Positions 18,465-27,459 of a DNA stretch of 64,000 nt are shown here, in pieces. Positions within the stretch are counted from its first letter, which is position 1, and the number at the start of each line of letters is the position of its first letter. Origin of the DNA: Prosthecobacter sp. GTDB lineage: Bacteria; Verrucomicrobiota; Verrucomicrobiia; Verrucomicrobiales; Verrucomicrobiaceae. The notes beneath the pieces were generated by a model, which was given only the letters and a program-made list of their open reading frames with translations, was not told the origin of the DNA and searched no databases. The stretch spans positions 1 through 64,000 of the forward strand of contig JABARQ010000001.1 of NCBI GenBank assembly GCA_019186985.1. The letters run 5' to 3'. The position numbers and the translations under genes were made by a program.

Positions 18465-19417
18465 CGGCGGGCGGGCGGGGGTTGTTCAAGCCTGGGAGGA
18501 ACCTCCAGAAGGCCGATCACGGCCCAGCAGGTGCCCCAGTAGGTGGCGGTTTTGCTGACCTTGTTGTTATCCCTGGCCCGGGTGCTGGGAACGGCCCAGG
18601 AACCGTCGGGCTGCTGGGTCCTGCGGAGGAAGTCGACGGCACGTTTTCGTGCAGGATCATCAGCCGTCATGCCGGAGCGGGCGAGGGCGTAAAGGGCGAG
18701 GCCGGTGCCAAAGGCGTCGCCGGGGGCGTCGACGAGCCAGCCCCAGCTCCCATCCTCATGCTGGAACTTGAGCAGGGTTTCACGCAGGACCGGACTGTCA
18801 GGCTGGAGCAGCAGCCGCTGGGCATGCCATTCCGTGCTTCTGCCGGCTGCGGCTGATGCAAGAAATTGTCGGGCACGCGTCAGGACTCCGTCGGGCAGCG
18901 GATCGCCGCCGAGGCCGTTCAGGGCTAGCAGCACCCATTGCGTGGTGACCTCGTGGGTTTCACGGGCGGGTCGTTTGCCGAGCGGCAGCTGACCGCCGGC
19001 CTTCCAGGAGCCGTCGGGCTGCTGGTTTTTCAGGAGCTGCCTGCGGAAGTCATCCTTCCAGGTGGCGGCACCCTCCTCGCTGCCGAGCAGCAGGGAGGTC
19101 ATCGTGTCGATGTTGGCGGCGGACACCTTGTCGACACCCTCCTTGTCACCGGTCTTGTTCCAGTGCCGCCAGTCCGCAGCCCAGGGTGTCCAGTCGGAGG
19201 TTGGCCTGTGCTCGGTGTCCAAGCCAGTCCTGGCCGCGCGGTTCAGGCTCCAGAGCATGCCGGGGACCTGATGGCAGCTCGCGCACTGGCGGTCCTCGAT
19301 CCAGGCCAGGCCTTTGTCCCTGATGAAGGGCAGGCTGCGGGCGGCGATGTCCCAGGGTTCATCCGCGCCGGCCTCCGGCAGGCAGAGAAGCAGAAGCAGT
19401 GCGGGCAGTGCTTTCAT
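18461..19417 (-). CDS. secreted squalene-cyclase-like (alpha/alpha barrel) protein with CxxCH
   Basis: About 318 residues from ATG 19417 (an upstream start at 19444 is possible). The signal peptide MKALPALLLLLCLPEAGADE is clear. A single CASCH motif follows near residue 45 in WIEDRQCASCHQVPGMLWSL, a segment known from PVC proteins that join a haem-like CxxCH to a prenyltransferase/squalene-oxidase repeat domain. The remainder holds QW-type repeats: QQPDGSWKAGG, FQHEDGSWGWLVD and TQQPDGSWAVPS. The catalytic DxDD of hopene cyclases is not seen, so terpene cyclisation is unlikely. Function is unknown. Confidence 0.78.
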   Translation of the reverse strand: MKALPALLLLLCLPEAGADEPWDIAARSLPFIRDKGLAWIEDRQCASCHQVPGMLWSLNRAARTGLDTEHRPTSDWTPWAADWRHWNKTGDKEGVDKVSAANIDTMTSLLLGSEEGAATWKDDFRRQLLKNQQPDGSWKAGGQLPLGKRPARETHEVTTQWVLLALNGLGGDPLPDGVLTRARQFLASAAAGRSTEWHAQRLLLQPDSPVLRETLLKFQHEDGSWGWLVDAPGDAFGTGLALYALARSGMTADDPARKRAVDFLRRTQQPDGSWAVPSTRARDNNKVSKTATYWGTCWAVIGLLEVPPRLEQPPPARR

Positions 19418-19587
19418 GGCGGCAGTCAGGGCTAACGTTCTCACCGGGGCTGTTTTTCCTGAATCTGATCAAGGACGGCGCGGTGATCCTCATTTACAGG
19501 GACACGTCCCTGCCGTTTCCTGTCTCGTATCCGGAGGATGCCACCGGCTCTGCGGATTGTGACAAGCCCCTGCCTGACCTCATGTTG

Positions 19588-21018
19588 ATGAAAACGCCGC
19601 CGCCCCTGAAAATGCGTGTCTGTCTGATGTCCTTGCTTGCGGTCGCCGCCGGGCTTTCCTCATGCACCCTGGGGCCTGACTTCAAGCTGCCTGAGCTGAA
19701 GCTGGGCAAGGGCTGGAGAAGCCAGGCCGACGTCAGCGACCTGCCGCTGCCGGATGAATGGTGGACACTTTATCGCAGCCCGGCCTTGAGCCGGCTTGTC
19801 GAACAGGCGCTGACGAACAACCAGGACCTGGCCGGGGCTCTGGCGCGTGTGGAGACCGCGCGTGCCATGACCGGGGTGGAAAAGTCCTCCTGGCTGCCGC
19901 AGTTCGGCATGCAGAACGCCATGACGCTGGAGCGTGTCTCCGGCAGCAGCTTCGGCGCAAACCTGCCGGCGGGCATACCCCTGCCCAACCTTGAGCGTGA
20001 CCGCCATCAGGGCTTCCTGACGCTGAACTACGAGGTTGACCTCTGGGGCAGGGTCCGGCGTTCGGTTGAGGCGGCGAAGGCGCGGGAAGGCGCTGCGGCC
20101 GAGCAGCTGGCCGCCCGTCGTCTGGTGGTGGCCGCCGAGGTCGCACGCACCTGCTTCCTGGTCGCCTCCCTGGACGCCCAGCGCCAGATCCTGAGGGAGA
20201 CGATTGCGCTGCGCGAGGAGGCCTTGAAGCTTCAGCAAAGCCGGTTTGAAGGCGGGCTGGCGAACGAAATGGATGTCGCAAGGGCACGCACCGAACTGGC
20301 CCTGGCCGGCAATGACCAGGTGGCGGTGCAGAGGCAGCGTGACAACGCGGTGAACGCGCTGGCCCTGCTCTGTGGCAGCGCACCCGCCGACTTCAGGCTG
20401 CCTTCAGGCCTTGGCCTGCCGGGCCTGCCCCGCGTCGGTCCGGGCGTGCCGAGCATGCTCCTCCAGCGGCGTCCTGATCTGCGTGCCGCCGAACAAAACC
20501 TGCGGGAGGCCAACGCCGGCATCGGGGTGGCGAAGGCGGCGTTTTATCCAAGCTTTACGCTGGTCGGCAGCGGCGGCATCGAGAGCATCGGGGCGGAGGA
20601 CTTCCTCGACTGGAAGAACAAGGCGGGCACCTTCGGGCCGCAGCTCACCGTTCCGCTTTTCCAGGGCGGCAGGCTGCGCGGCAACCTGCGCGCCGCCTAC
20701 GCCCGGCATGACGAAAGCGTGGCCGCCTATCGTCAGGCGCTGCTGACCGCGCTCCAGGAGGTGGAGAACGCCATGGTCGATGTAAACGCCTACGGCGCCC
20801 AGCGTCGTCATGTGGACGCCGCGATCAAGGCGGCGCAGGAGACCAGCCGGCTGGCGCGGCTGCGCTACGACAAGGGACTGGCCAGCTATTTTGAGGTGGT
20901 GGACGCCGACCGCACGGTGCTCAACACGCGCCTGCTCCAGGCGCAGCTCGACGGCCAGAGGCTCGCCGCCAGCGTGCAGCTGATCCGTTCGCTGGGCGGC
21001 GGCTGGGCGGCGAAGTGA
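19588..21018 (+). CDS. RND efflux outer-membrane factor lipoprotein, NodT/OprM type
   Basis: 476 residues from ATG 19588 (ATG 19612 also possible; both give a good signal). The signal ends in the lipobox LSSC, after which CTLGPDFKLPEL matches the conserved CxxGPDYxxP start of OprM/NodT-type proteins. The body shows the duplicated outer-membrane-factor repeats: NNQDLAGALARVETARA, NEMDVARARTELALA, LLQRRPDLRAAEQNLREANAGIGVAKAAFYPSF and LARLRYDKGLASYFEVVDADRTVLNTRL. It would form the trimeric outer-membrane channel for a tripartite efflux pump. No membrane-fusion or RND pump gene is next to it. Confidence 0.92.
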   Translation: MKTPPPLKMRVCLMSLLAVAAGLSSCTLGPDFKLPELKLGKGWRSQADVSDLPLPDEWWTLYRSPALSRLVEQALTNNQDLAGALARVETARAMTGVEKSSWLPQFGMQNAMTLERVSGSSFGANLPAGIPLPNLERDRHQGFLTLNYEVDLWGRVRRSVEAAKAREGAAAEQLAARRLVVAAEVARTCFLVASLDAQRQILRETIALREEALKLQQSRFEGGLANEMDVARARTELALAGNDQVAVQRQRDNAVNALALLCGSAPADFRLPSGLGLPGLPRVGPGVPSMLLQRRPDLRAAEQNLREANAGIGVAKAAFYPSFTLVGSGGIESIGAEDFLDWKNKAGTFGPQLTVPLFQGGRLRGNLRAAYARHDESVAAYRQALLTALQEVENAMVDVNAYGAQRRHVDAAIKAAQETSRLARLRYDKGLASYFEVVDADRTVLNTRLLQAQLDGQRLAASVQLIRSLGGGWAAK

Positions 21019-21073
21019 GGTGGGAGGAGCGGCGGGCATTGACCCTGAACATGCAGTTGGATAGGCTGGCCGG

Positions 21074-22990
21074 GTGAAAAGCCTCATCCGCCATCTGTTG
21101 CCACCGGCTTCCGCCCTGGTGGTCGTGGTCATCCTTGCATGGCAGGCGCCGAGGACGCAGCCGCAGGGCCGCGGACTCCAGCGGGCGCCTTTGGAAGCTC
21201 TTCAGGAAAACCAGGCGGCCAGGGCTTCAGGAACGTCGGATCCGGCGCCGCCCAGGCGTGTCTTCCCAATGGAAAACCCCTCCTCGCAGGATGCTTCGGA
21301 ACGGGCTCTGGCGAGGGGCCATGTGGTTCAGGAACGTCTGCTGCCTACACCCACCGCAGGGCGCTGGCAGCGTGAGCGTCTGGTGCGTTCGGACATCCAG
21401 GAACGACTGCTGCTTGTTCGGGAGGACTGGCAGGATGATGCGGCTGCCGGGCGCTGGCTGATCCGAGGCCGCAGCATCCACCTGGCCGACCAGATGATCG
21501 TGAGGGTCCGGGAAGGCGTGCGCCGGGACAGGCTTCAGGCGGAGCTTGGTGCCGCGGGCATGAGCCTGCTGAAGGCGGTCGCGAAGGACCTCTACACCGT
21601 CAGGATCGCGGGCGGGCTGGATTCGCATGAACGGGCCCTGGCGGCGTTTAACGAAATGCGTGACCTGGTGCGGGAGGCGGAGCCGGACGGCGTGGGCTTT
21701 GGGGCGGGGATGCCGGATGACAGCAGCTTCTCCGTGCAGTGGGGGCATCACAACACCGGCCAGTCGGGAGGCGCCGTGGACGCCGACGTCGATGCGCCGG
21801 AGTTCTGGGACCTCCTGGAAGCCACGCCGGGGCTGGTGGTGGCGGTTCTCGACTCGGGGCTGAACATGACGCATCCGGACCTGCTCGGGCTTGCCTGGGC
21901 CCATGCTGGCGAGACGGCGGGCGACGGCATCGACAACGACGGCAACGGCCGTGTGGATGACGTGAACGGCTGGGACTTTGTGAACGGTGACAACAATCCC
22001 ACGGATGATCACGGCCATGGATCAAACGTCACCGGCATCATCGCGGCGACGCGCAACAATTCGACCGGCGTCGCCGGCATGATCGGAGGTGTGAAGGTGG
22101 TGGTCTGCAAGATCCTCAATGCCAGCAACTCCGGGCTGACCTCCAACCTGATCGCCGCCACCACCTATGCCCGGCTGCTTGGCGTGCCGGTGATGAACCT
22201 TTCCCTGCAGAACTATCCGTTCAGCAGCAGCCTGAACACCGAGTTCACGGCCTGCCAGACGGCGGGCATCCTTCTGAGCATCTGCGCCGGCAACCAGGGG
22301 GTGGACAACGACGTCACGCCCAATTATCCGAGCTGCTACACGCACGACAACATCATCGCCGTCGGCAATCATGACCGCTCGGACGCCCGCTATTCAGGGT
22401 CAAATTATGGCGATGTCAGCGTGGATCTTTTTGCGCCGGGAACGAGCATCCTTTCGCCTGTGCTGGGGACGGCGTACACCAATTACACGGGAACATCCCA
22501 GGCCACGCCCTATGTCACGGCCGTGGCCCTGGCGATCAAGCATCTGAACCCTTCCTGGCAGGCTGCTGAGATCAAGAACAGCATCCTTGCATCGGTGGTC
22601 ACGCGCCCGGCCTATGGAGGCGTCTGCCTGACCGGAGGACGCCTGAACGCCGTCACCGCCCTGTCTCATGCCGTGCGTCAGCTGCCGCTGCGCGACAGCG
22701 ATGAAGATGGTTATTCCAACCTCATGGAGTATGCCGTCGGCACGCGCCTGGACTCCGCCCATGTCCGGCCTCAGATCAGCCTGGGCATGGCGGGAGGATA
22801 CTTCAGGGCCGCGGTCTCCTTCACCTCCCGTCCGGACGTGTCGCTGGAGGTGCAGCGTTCGGAGGATCTGGGGAACTGGCAGTCCTCCGGAGTCACCGGC
22901 TTCAGCAGCGGCTCGGTGACCGAGGGCGGCATTCCGGAGGATGGCTCGCTGGGGAGCTATCTGCGCATCCGGGCGGTGGCCGCTCCTTGA
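21074..22990 (+). CDS. secreted subtilisin-like (S8) serine protease
   Basis: 638 residues starting at GTG 21074, with an N-terminal signal/anchor (about 10-24). A long Arg/Glu-rich prodomain follows to about 200. The catalytic triad is intact: Asp260 in VVAVLDSGLNMTHPDL, His315 in DDHGHGSNVTGIIAA and Ser475 in YTGTSQATPYVTAVAL, with the oxyanion Asn407 in SICAGNQG. The histidine motif (HGSNVTG for HGTHVAG) and serine motif (GTSQATP for GTSMATP) are variant. A C-terminal ~120-residue beta domain (from LRDSDEDGYSNLMEYAVGT) of a type common in verrucomicrobial exoproteins follows, probably for attachment or substrate binding. Confidence 0.9.
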   Translation: MKSLIRHLLPPASALVVVVILAWQAPRTQPQGRGLQRAPLEALQENQAARASGTSDPAPPRRVFPMENPSSQDASERALARGHVVQERLLPTPTAGRWQRERLVRSDIQERLLLVREDWQDDAAAGRWLIRGRSIHLADQMIVRVREGVRRDRLQAELGAAGMSLLKAVAKDLYTVRIAGGLDSHERALAAFNEMRDLVREAEPDGVGFGAGMPDDSSFSVQWGHHNTGQSGGAVDADVDAPEFWDLLEATPGLVVAVLDSGLNMTHPDLLGLAWAHAGETAGDGIDNDGNGRVDDVNGWDFVNGDNNPTDDHGHGSNVTGIIAATRNNSTGVAGMIGGVKVVVCKILNASNSGLTSNLIAATTYARLLGVPVMNLSLQNYPFSSSLNTEFTACQTAGILLSICAGNQGVDNDVTPNYPSCYTHDNIIAVGNHDRSDARYSGSNYGDVSVDLFAPGTSILSPVLGTAYTNYTGTSQATPYVTAVALAIKHLNPSWQAAEIKNSILASVVTRPAYGGVCLTGGRLNAVTALSHAVRQLPLRDSDEDGYSNLMEYAVGTRLDSAHVRPQISLGMAGGYFRAAVSFTSRPDVSLEVQRSEDLGNWQSSGVTGFSSGSVTEGGIPEDGSLGSYLRIRAVAAP

Positions 22991-23023
22991 GCCAAAGGAT
23001 AAGGTGAGAATTTTGCCTTTGGC
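22991..23023 (+). terminator. hairpin directly after the protease stop
   Basis: An 8-bp perfect inverted repeat (GCCAAAGG 22991-22998; CCTTTGGC 23016-23023) with a 17-base loop begins at the base after the protease stop codon. There is no T-tail after it, so efficiency is uncertain. Confidence 0.4.
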
Positions 23024-23053
23024 GAAGCCGCTTGATGTGTCATGCTCAAGGGC

Positions 23054-23275
23054 ATGCAAGATGATCCGGCGGACGAATGGCAGGAGTGGTTCCGAATGGG
23101 ACCGCTTGAGCGCTGGAATGAAAGCATGAAACTGTGGGCGCAGTATCTCGCCCAAGGAGGCAGCCTTGATCCCGAACCCGATTCACAAAGTCCTTTCAAT
23201 TTTCCAGAGCTGCAAGGTTCGCGCCCTGTTGATGGGCGGTCAGGCCTGCGTGTTTTACGGCGGGGCGGAGTTTAG
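23054..23275 (+). CDS. small acidic protein upstream of and overlapping a nucleotidyltransferase
   Basis: 73 residues from ATG 23054. The N-terminal half is a Trp-rich amphipathic helix (ADEWQEWFRMGPLERWNES), followed by LAQGGSLDPEPDSQSP and a C-terminal Gly/Arg-rich tail. From memory, small proteins with the GGSLDPEPDxQSP pattern recur directly before this type of nucleotidyltransferase, which supports it being real; this could not be searched here. Its last ~110 bases overlap the start of the downstream gene in another frame, and they contain that gene's ribosome binding site. It may be the partner or antidote of the nucleotidyltransferase; that is inference. Confidence 0.6.
   Translation: MQDDPADEWQEWFRMGPLERWNESMKLWAQYLAQGGSLDPEPDSQSPFNFPELQGSRPVDGRSGLRVLRRGGV
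23154..23160 (+). promoter_or_regulatory. strong ribosome binding site AAGGAGG
   Basis: AAGGAGG lies five bases before TTG 23166 and inside the small upstream gene. It fixes the TTG as the start of the nucleotidyltransferase and indicates that the two frames are both translated. Confidence 0.65.
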
Positions 23276-23903
23276 CCGCGACACTGACTTTGCAATCCTG
23301 GCGGACGAAGCCAACCTTCTCTGTCTCAATGAGGCGGTCCGCGCCCTCCATGCGGAGGTCATTGCAGTGCCACCATTTTCCATGCAGCACCTCCTCCGCG
23401 GACATGCCGTACATTTCCGTTGCCAGCATCCCGAGGCAAAGGGAATGCGAATCGATGTGATGGCGAAAATGAGAGGTGTCGCAGGCTTCGATTTTCTTTG
23501 GGAACGTCGCACCACCCTCGAAGGTGCTGATGGTACCCTCTATGATCTCATGTCTCTGCCCGATCTTGTGCAGGCCAAGAAAACCCAGCGAGACAAAGAC
23601 TGGCCGATGATCAGGCGACTGATCGAAGCTGATCACGTCGCCTGCCAGACAGTGCCGAATCACTTGCAGCTTCAGTTCTGGCTGGCTGAGGCCCGTACGC
23701 CTGAATTGCTGATTGAACTGGCCCGTTTGTATCCTGATGAAGCCAAAGCCGCCTCCAGTCGACCTGCCGTGGCCGCAGCAATTTTGGGAGATGAATCGAA
23801 TGTTCAATCAGCTCTTGATGTGGAAGAACGAGCCGAACGTCTAGCCGATAAAGCCTATTGGGAACCCCTGAAGCGTGAGTTGGAGCAGATGAGGCGTGCC
23901 TGA
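23166..23903 (+). CDS. nucleotidyltransferase-fold protein of the AbiEii/MNT type
   Basis: 245 residues, starting at TTG 23166 behind AAGGAGG. The nucleotidyltransferase core is near the N-terminus: LLMGGQACVFYGG (GG at 24-25) then FSRDTDFAILAD (36-47). The second acidic residue of the usual DxD is Ala43 here, so polymerising activity is uncertain. Later segments include VHFRCQHPEAKGMRIDVMAKMRG and LPDLVQAKKTQRDKDWPMIRRL, shared with toxin-type and DUF6036-like relatives. Base composition is less GC-rich than the neighbours, suggesting acquisition by transfer. A toxin-antitoxin or abortive-infection role is possible but not shown. Confidence 0.78.
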   Translation: MIPNPIHKVLSIFQSCKVRALLMGGQACVFYGGAEFSRDTDFAILADEANLLCLNEAVRALHAEVIAVPPFSMQHLLRGHAVHFRCQHPEAKGMRIDVMAKMRGVAGFDFLWERRTTLEGADGTLYDLMSLPDLVQAKKTQRDKDWPMIRRLIEADHVACQTVPNHLQLQFWLAEARTPELLIELARLYPDEAKAASSRPAVAAAILGDESNVQSALDVEERAERLADKAYWEPLKRELEQMRRA

Positions 23904-23917
23904 AGAAGGCCTTCCAA

Positions 23918-26900
23918 TCACTTCCCGAGCAGGAAGGCGATGAGGTCGCTCATCTGCTCCTTGGTGATGGCGGCCTCAAGGCCGTCGGGCATGAGGGTGC
24001 GGTCGAGGGACTTCATCTGGCGGATGGCGCTGCGTGGCAGGGTCTCCTTCAGGCCGCCCATCATGGCGAGCACGATGGCGTCGGAAGTTTCATTTTGAAT
24101 GAGGCCGCTGAGGCTGCGGCCGTCGGTGGTGTCCACCTGGTAGGCGCTCCAGCGGGCTTCAAACATGCGGTTGGGGTCGAGGATGTCGGCGACCAGGGCC
24201 TCCGGGGGCTTGACCTTCACGTCGGAGAGCGGCGGGCCGACGTCGACACCGAGCTGGCCGTGCTTGTGGCAGGTGATGCAGATGGTGGCGAAGACCTGCT
24301 GGCCCTTTTTGGCGTCGCCCGGCTTTTTGGCGGCTTCGAGGTAGGCGGTGACAACTCCGGCGCGGTTGCTGTTCGCCTCGCCGAAGAGCTTCTTGGCGAG
24401 ATCGGTCATCTCGCCGCTGCCGCGCTGGTAGCGCCAGCGGGTTTCGACATCGACCCAGGCGGTGGGGAACTCGCCCTTTTCCATGCGCTTGAAGAGGTCG
24501 AGCGCGGTGGTGGCGTTGGCGGTGAGGATGGGGACGAGGTCGCGCTTCAGGGCCGGGCCGGCCTTGGGAAGCAGATCATAGATCAGCGGGGCGGTGTTGG
24601 TGGCGCTGAACTTTTTCAGCAGGGCCACGGTGGCGGTGGTGAGTTCGGCGGGCTGGGGGGAGGTGAGGAGGCTTTTCACCACGGGTTCGACGGCGGTCCA
24701 TTTGCGGGAGGCGAGCAGCGGCAGCACGGCGAGGCGCTGGTCGATGGGGGCGGCGGAGTCGGAGATGATGGCGTCGATCCTGGATTGAAGGGCGGTGATT
24801 TCCGTGGCGGCGTCATCGTGTCCCTTGGGGAGTTTGGCGAGGCCCTGGAGCAGGGCGGGTTTCCACCAGAGAAGCTGGCCGGGCTGCTTTTTCAGAAGGG
24901 TCAGCAGAGCCGCGATGTCGTCAGCCTTGCCATCGGCCAGCGAACCGGCGGCGAAGGTGCGGAGGGTCTGGCTCCTTGTGTCGGAGTAGCTGGCAAAGAA
25001 GCTGTCGCCCAGTCGGCTGAGGACATGGCCCATTTTGCCTGCGGACACGGAGGCGGTCATTTTTGCCATCCAAGGGTCATCGGCGTGCTGGGTGAGGATT
25101 CCGGCAAGCTCGCTGGAGTCGGTGAGGGTCGGGATCTTCAGGAAGAGGGCGCGATCGGCGTGCTCGGCGGGAAGGCTTGCAAAAGGCTTGAGGTGGTTCA
25201 GGCCGGCAGGCGATGCTCCTGCGGTGACGGGCTGAAGCTTGCGTCCGCCCTTGGGCACGATGCGCCAGATGCGGCCATGGTTTTCGCCCTGACGCATGTC
25301 GTGGGTCTTGACGAACTCCTCGGGGAAGAATCGGGCGTGGTCGATCCAGCGGCGGTAGATGTCGCAGATGTAGATGGCACCGTCGGGGCCGGTGGTGAAG
25401 TTGACGGGGCGGCTCCATTCGTCGCTGCTGCGGAAGAACTCGGTGCGTTCACCGACGCGCACCGCCTTCAGGGAGGCGCCGTTCGGCTCGATCCTGTAGC
25501 GGGTGACGAGCTGGCCGGTGGGATCAGGAACAAACACATTGTTACGCAGTTCTGCCATGAGGGAGCCGCGGTAGACGCCCAGGCCGGAACAAGCGGTGTT
25601 TGTGCCGGCGTGGGCGTCTGCCGTGGTGTGGGTGATCTGCAGCGGATAGACGCGGGTCTCGGCGCCGAAGGGGGCGATGTCCTCATGCACCTGGGTGATG
25701 CCGGCGTGGGGATTGCGCAGCATGGCCTCGTAGGGCATGACGGTGAACATGAGCGGGTTGCGGTTGGAGCAGTAGAAGTGGTGGCCCCAGTCGTCGAAGG
25801 CGCCGCCATACTGGCCCTTGCCGCCGGTGGGGGTGATTTCGCCGGTCTTCGGGTTCCACTTGAAGTTGGAGCCTGGGACTCCGACCACCTTCGCCGGGGC
25901 GTCGGCGGGGTAGATCTCCCTCGCGTCGAGGCCGTTGTTGAAATGCACGCAGCCGTCGGGACCCCAGCGCGGGGCGCTGACCTGGAGCTGGCTGTGCTTC
26001 GGGTTGAAGCCGCGGATGAGAGGTTTCACGAGGTCGGCCTTGTTGTCGCCGTCGGTGTCCTTGAGGAAGAGGATCTGGCTGCGTGTGGTGGCGATGAGGC
26101 CACCGTCATGGGGCAGGAGTCCCTGCACGTTGTCCATGTGGTCGGCAAAGGTGACCGCCTTGTCCATGCGGCCGTCACCGTCTTCATCGGTGAGGAGCTG
26201 GATGCGGGAGAGCCAGGGGTCGCCGGGGTTCGGCGGGCCGAGCGGGTAGTCGCGCATGTCGGCGACAAACAGGCGGCCCTGGTCGTCCCAGGTGACTTCA
26301 ACGGGGTCGAGCACGAGTGGTTCGGTGGCGACGATCTGGGCTTCATAGGGGCCGTCGATCTGGATGCGCTTCAGGGATTCCTCAGGCGTAAGCGGCTTGT
26401 CCTGGCCGTCGCGCACGGCGCCGATGTCACTGCCGCCACTGGCCTGGATGGCGGACCACTTTTCCTTGAACTCGCCGAGCGGGTAGAGCTCGTAACGGCG
26501 CACGATCATTTCGGCACCCTCGGTCTGGAGGAGGATTTTGCCCTGGCTCGGCTTGCAGTCGAAGGCCTCGTTCACCATCGCGCCGTTGACGAAGTACTGC
26601 AGCGTGTCGCCCCTGGCGATGACCTCGAGGCGGTTCCATTCGCCGCTGGGGCTTTCGACGTCGTCCTTGCCGCGGAAGCCGATCTTGTCGGCCCAGTCCT
26701 CGTCACGGCCCTTCCAGTTGATGCGTCCCTTGGTCACGGTCTGGCGGGGTTCGCCCTTCCTCCAGATCTTTTCCTTGTCACGGTCGAGCGCGATCTCGGC
26801 GGAGAGGCTGGTGGTCAGCTCGGTGCCGTCGGCGAGCTTGGGGGAGAGCACGAGGATGTCGCCGACGCCGCCTTCGATGATCTGGGCCTCGATGCTGGCC

Positions 26901-27274
26901 ATCCAGGTGTCACCGTAGGCGCCGTGCGGGCCGTAGGCGTGGAGCAGGATGCCGTTGTCCTTGGCGGCCTTTTCTCGCTTGCCCCAGGTCTTCGTGCCCC
27001 ATTTGAACTCGATGACGAGATGGTAGTCGCGGTAGTCCTGCTTGGTGGCGACGTAGCCGTAGCCGCGGCCGGAGATGTTGAAGGTGCCGTCCTTGGCGAA
27101 GGTCCAGATGTCCCTGGGGGCGTCGTGGAAGTCGGCCTTGGGGTTGACGTGGTATTCCACATTGCCGGATTTGATGACCTCCAGCAGGTCGATTTTTTTC
27201 GTCACCGGGTCGGCGGCGGCCAGGGTGCTGGCGGAGCACAGGGCGAGTAGGGATAGAATGTTGGGCAGGCGCAT
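23918..27274 (-). CDS. DUF1080 plus PVC-type haem-binding propeller/cytochrome protein
   Basis: About 1118 residues from ATG 27274 with a Sec signal (MRLPNILSLLALCSASTLAA). Domain order: a DUF1080 (3-keto-disaccharide hydrolase-like) lectin-fold domain at about 25-270; a PVC membrane-bound dehydrogenase-type beta-propeller at about 300-690 (VEVTWDDQGRLFVADMRDYPLG, LLTDEDGDGRMDKAVTFADHMDNVQGL, NFTTGPDGAIYICDIY); a helical HEAT-like stretch; and a C-terminal cytochrome c domain with CITCH near 999-1003. Proteins of this layout are typical of PVC bacteria and probably oxidise or cleave sugars in the periplasm. It is divergent from the DUF1549/DUF1553 cytochrome gene at 27460. Confidence 0.88.
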   Translation of the reverse strand: MRLPNILSLLALCSASTLAAADPVTKKIDLLEVIKSGNVEYHVNPKADFHDAPRDIWTFAKDGTFNISGRGYGYVATKQDYRDYHLVIEFKWGTKTWGKREKAAKDNGILLHAYGPHGAYGDTWMASIEAQIIEGGVGDILVLSPKLADGTELTTSLSAEIALDRDKEKIWRKGEPRQTVTKGRINWKGRDEDWADKIGFRGKDDVESPSGEWNRLEVIARGDTLQYFVNGAMVNEAFDCKPSQGKILLQTEGAEMIVRRYELYPLGEFKEKWSAIQASGGSDIGAVRDGQDKPLTPEESLKRIQIDGPYEAQIVATEPLVLDPVEVTWDDQGRLFVADMRDYPLGPPNPGDPWLSRIQLLTDEDGDGRMDKAVTFADHMDNVQGLLPHDGGLIATTRSQILFLKDTDGDNKADLVKPLIRGFNPKHSQLQVSAPRWGPDGCVHFNNGLDAREIYPADAPAKVVGVPGSNFKWNPKTGEITPTGGKGQYGGAFDDWGHHFYCSNRNPLMFTVMPYEAMLRNPHAGITQVHEDIAPFGAETRVYPLQITHTTADAHAGTNTACSGLGVYRGSLMAELRNNVFVPDPTGQLVTRYRIEPNGASLKAVRVGERTEFFRSSDEWSRPVNFTTGPDGAIYICDIYRRWIDHARFFPEEFVKTHDMRQGENHGRIWRIVPKGGRKLQPVTAGASPAGLNHLKPFASLPAEHADRALFLKIPTLTDSSELAGILTQHADDPWMAKMTASVSAGKMGHVLSRLGDSFFASYSDTRSQTLRTFAAGSLADGKADDIAALLTLLKKQPGQLLWWKPALLQGLAKLPKGHDDAATEITALQSRIDAIISDSAAPIDQRLAVLPLLASRKWTAVEPVVKSLLTSPQPAELTTATVALLKKFSATNTAPLIYDLLPKAGPALKRDLVPILTANATTALDLFKRMEKGEFPTAWVDVETRWRYQRGSGEMTDLAKKLFGEANSNRAGVVTAYLEAAKKPGDAKKGQQVFATICITCHKHGQLGVDVGPPLSDVKVKPPEALVADILDPNRMFEARWSAYQVDTTDGRSLSGLIQNETSDAIVLAMMGGLKETLPRSAIRQMKSLDRTLMPDGLEAAITKEQMSDLIAFLLGK

Positions 27275-27459
27275 GATGGGGAAGAGAGACAATCAGAATA
27301 CGGTTGGACTGAAGGCAGCATTACGGGGGAGGTCTGGATCATGCCCCATGCAGGGAGGTCGAGTTTAGGTGCTTTGGTGACGGAAGGCCGTCAGGATAGT
27401 GCAAAACCGCAGCAGGCATGCGTTGTGGCGTGGAGCGTTTTTTCAGGACATTGGCCCCC
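27275..27459. promoter_or_regulatory. divergent promoter region between the two large cytochrome genes
   Basis: 185 bases with no gene. The DUF1080/haem gene leaves on the minus strand and the DUF1549/DUF1553 gene on the plus strand, so both promoters must lie here. No convincing -35/-10 pair or operator was identified. Confidence 0.4.

Noticed and set aside
24095-27250. 1051-residue open frame on the plus strand
   Set aside because: It is exactly antisense to the DUF1080/haem gene, is Gly/Val/Ala/Glu-rich without domains, and results from third-position GC bias of the real gene.
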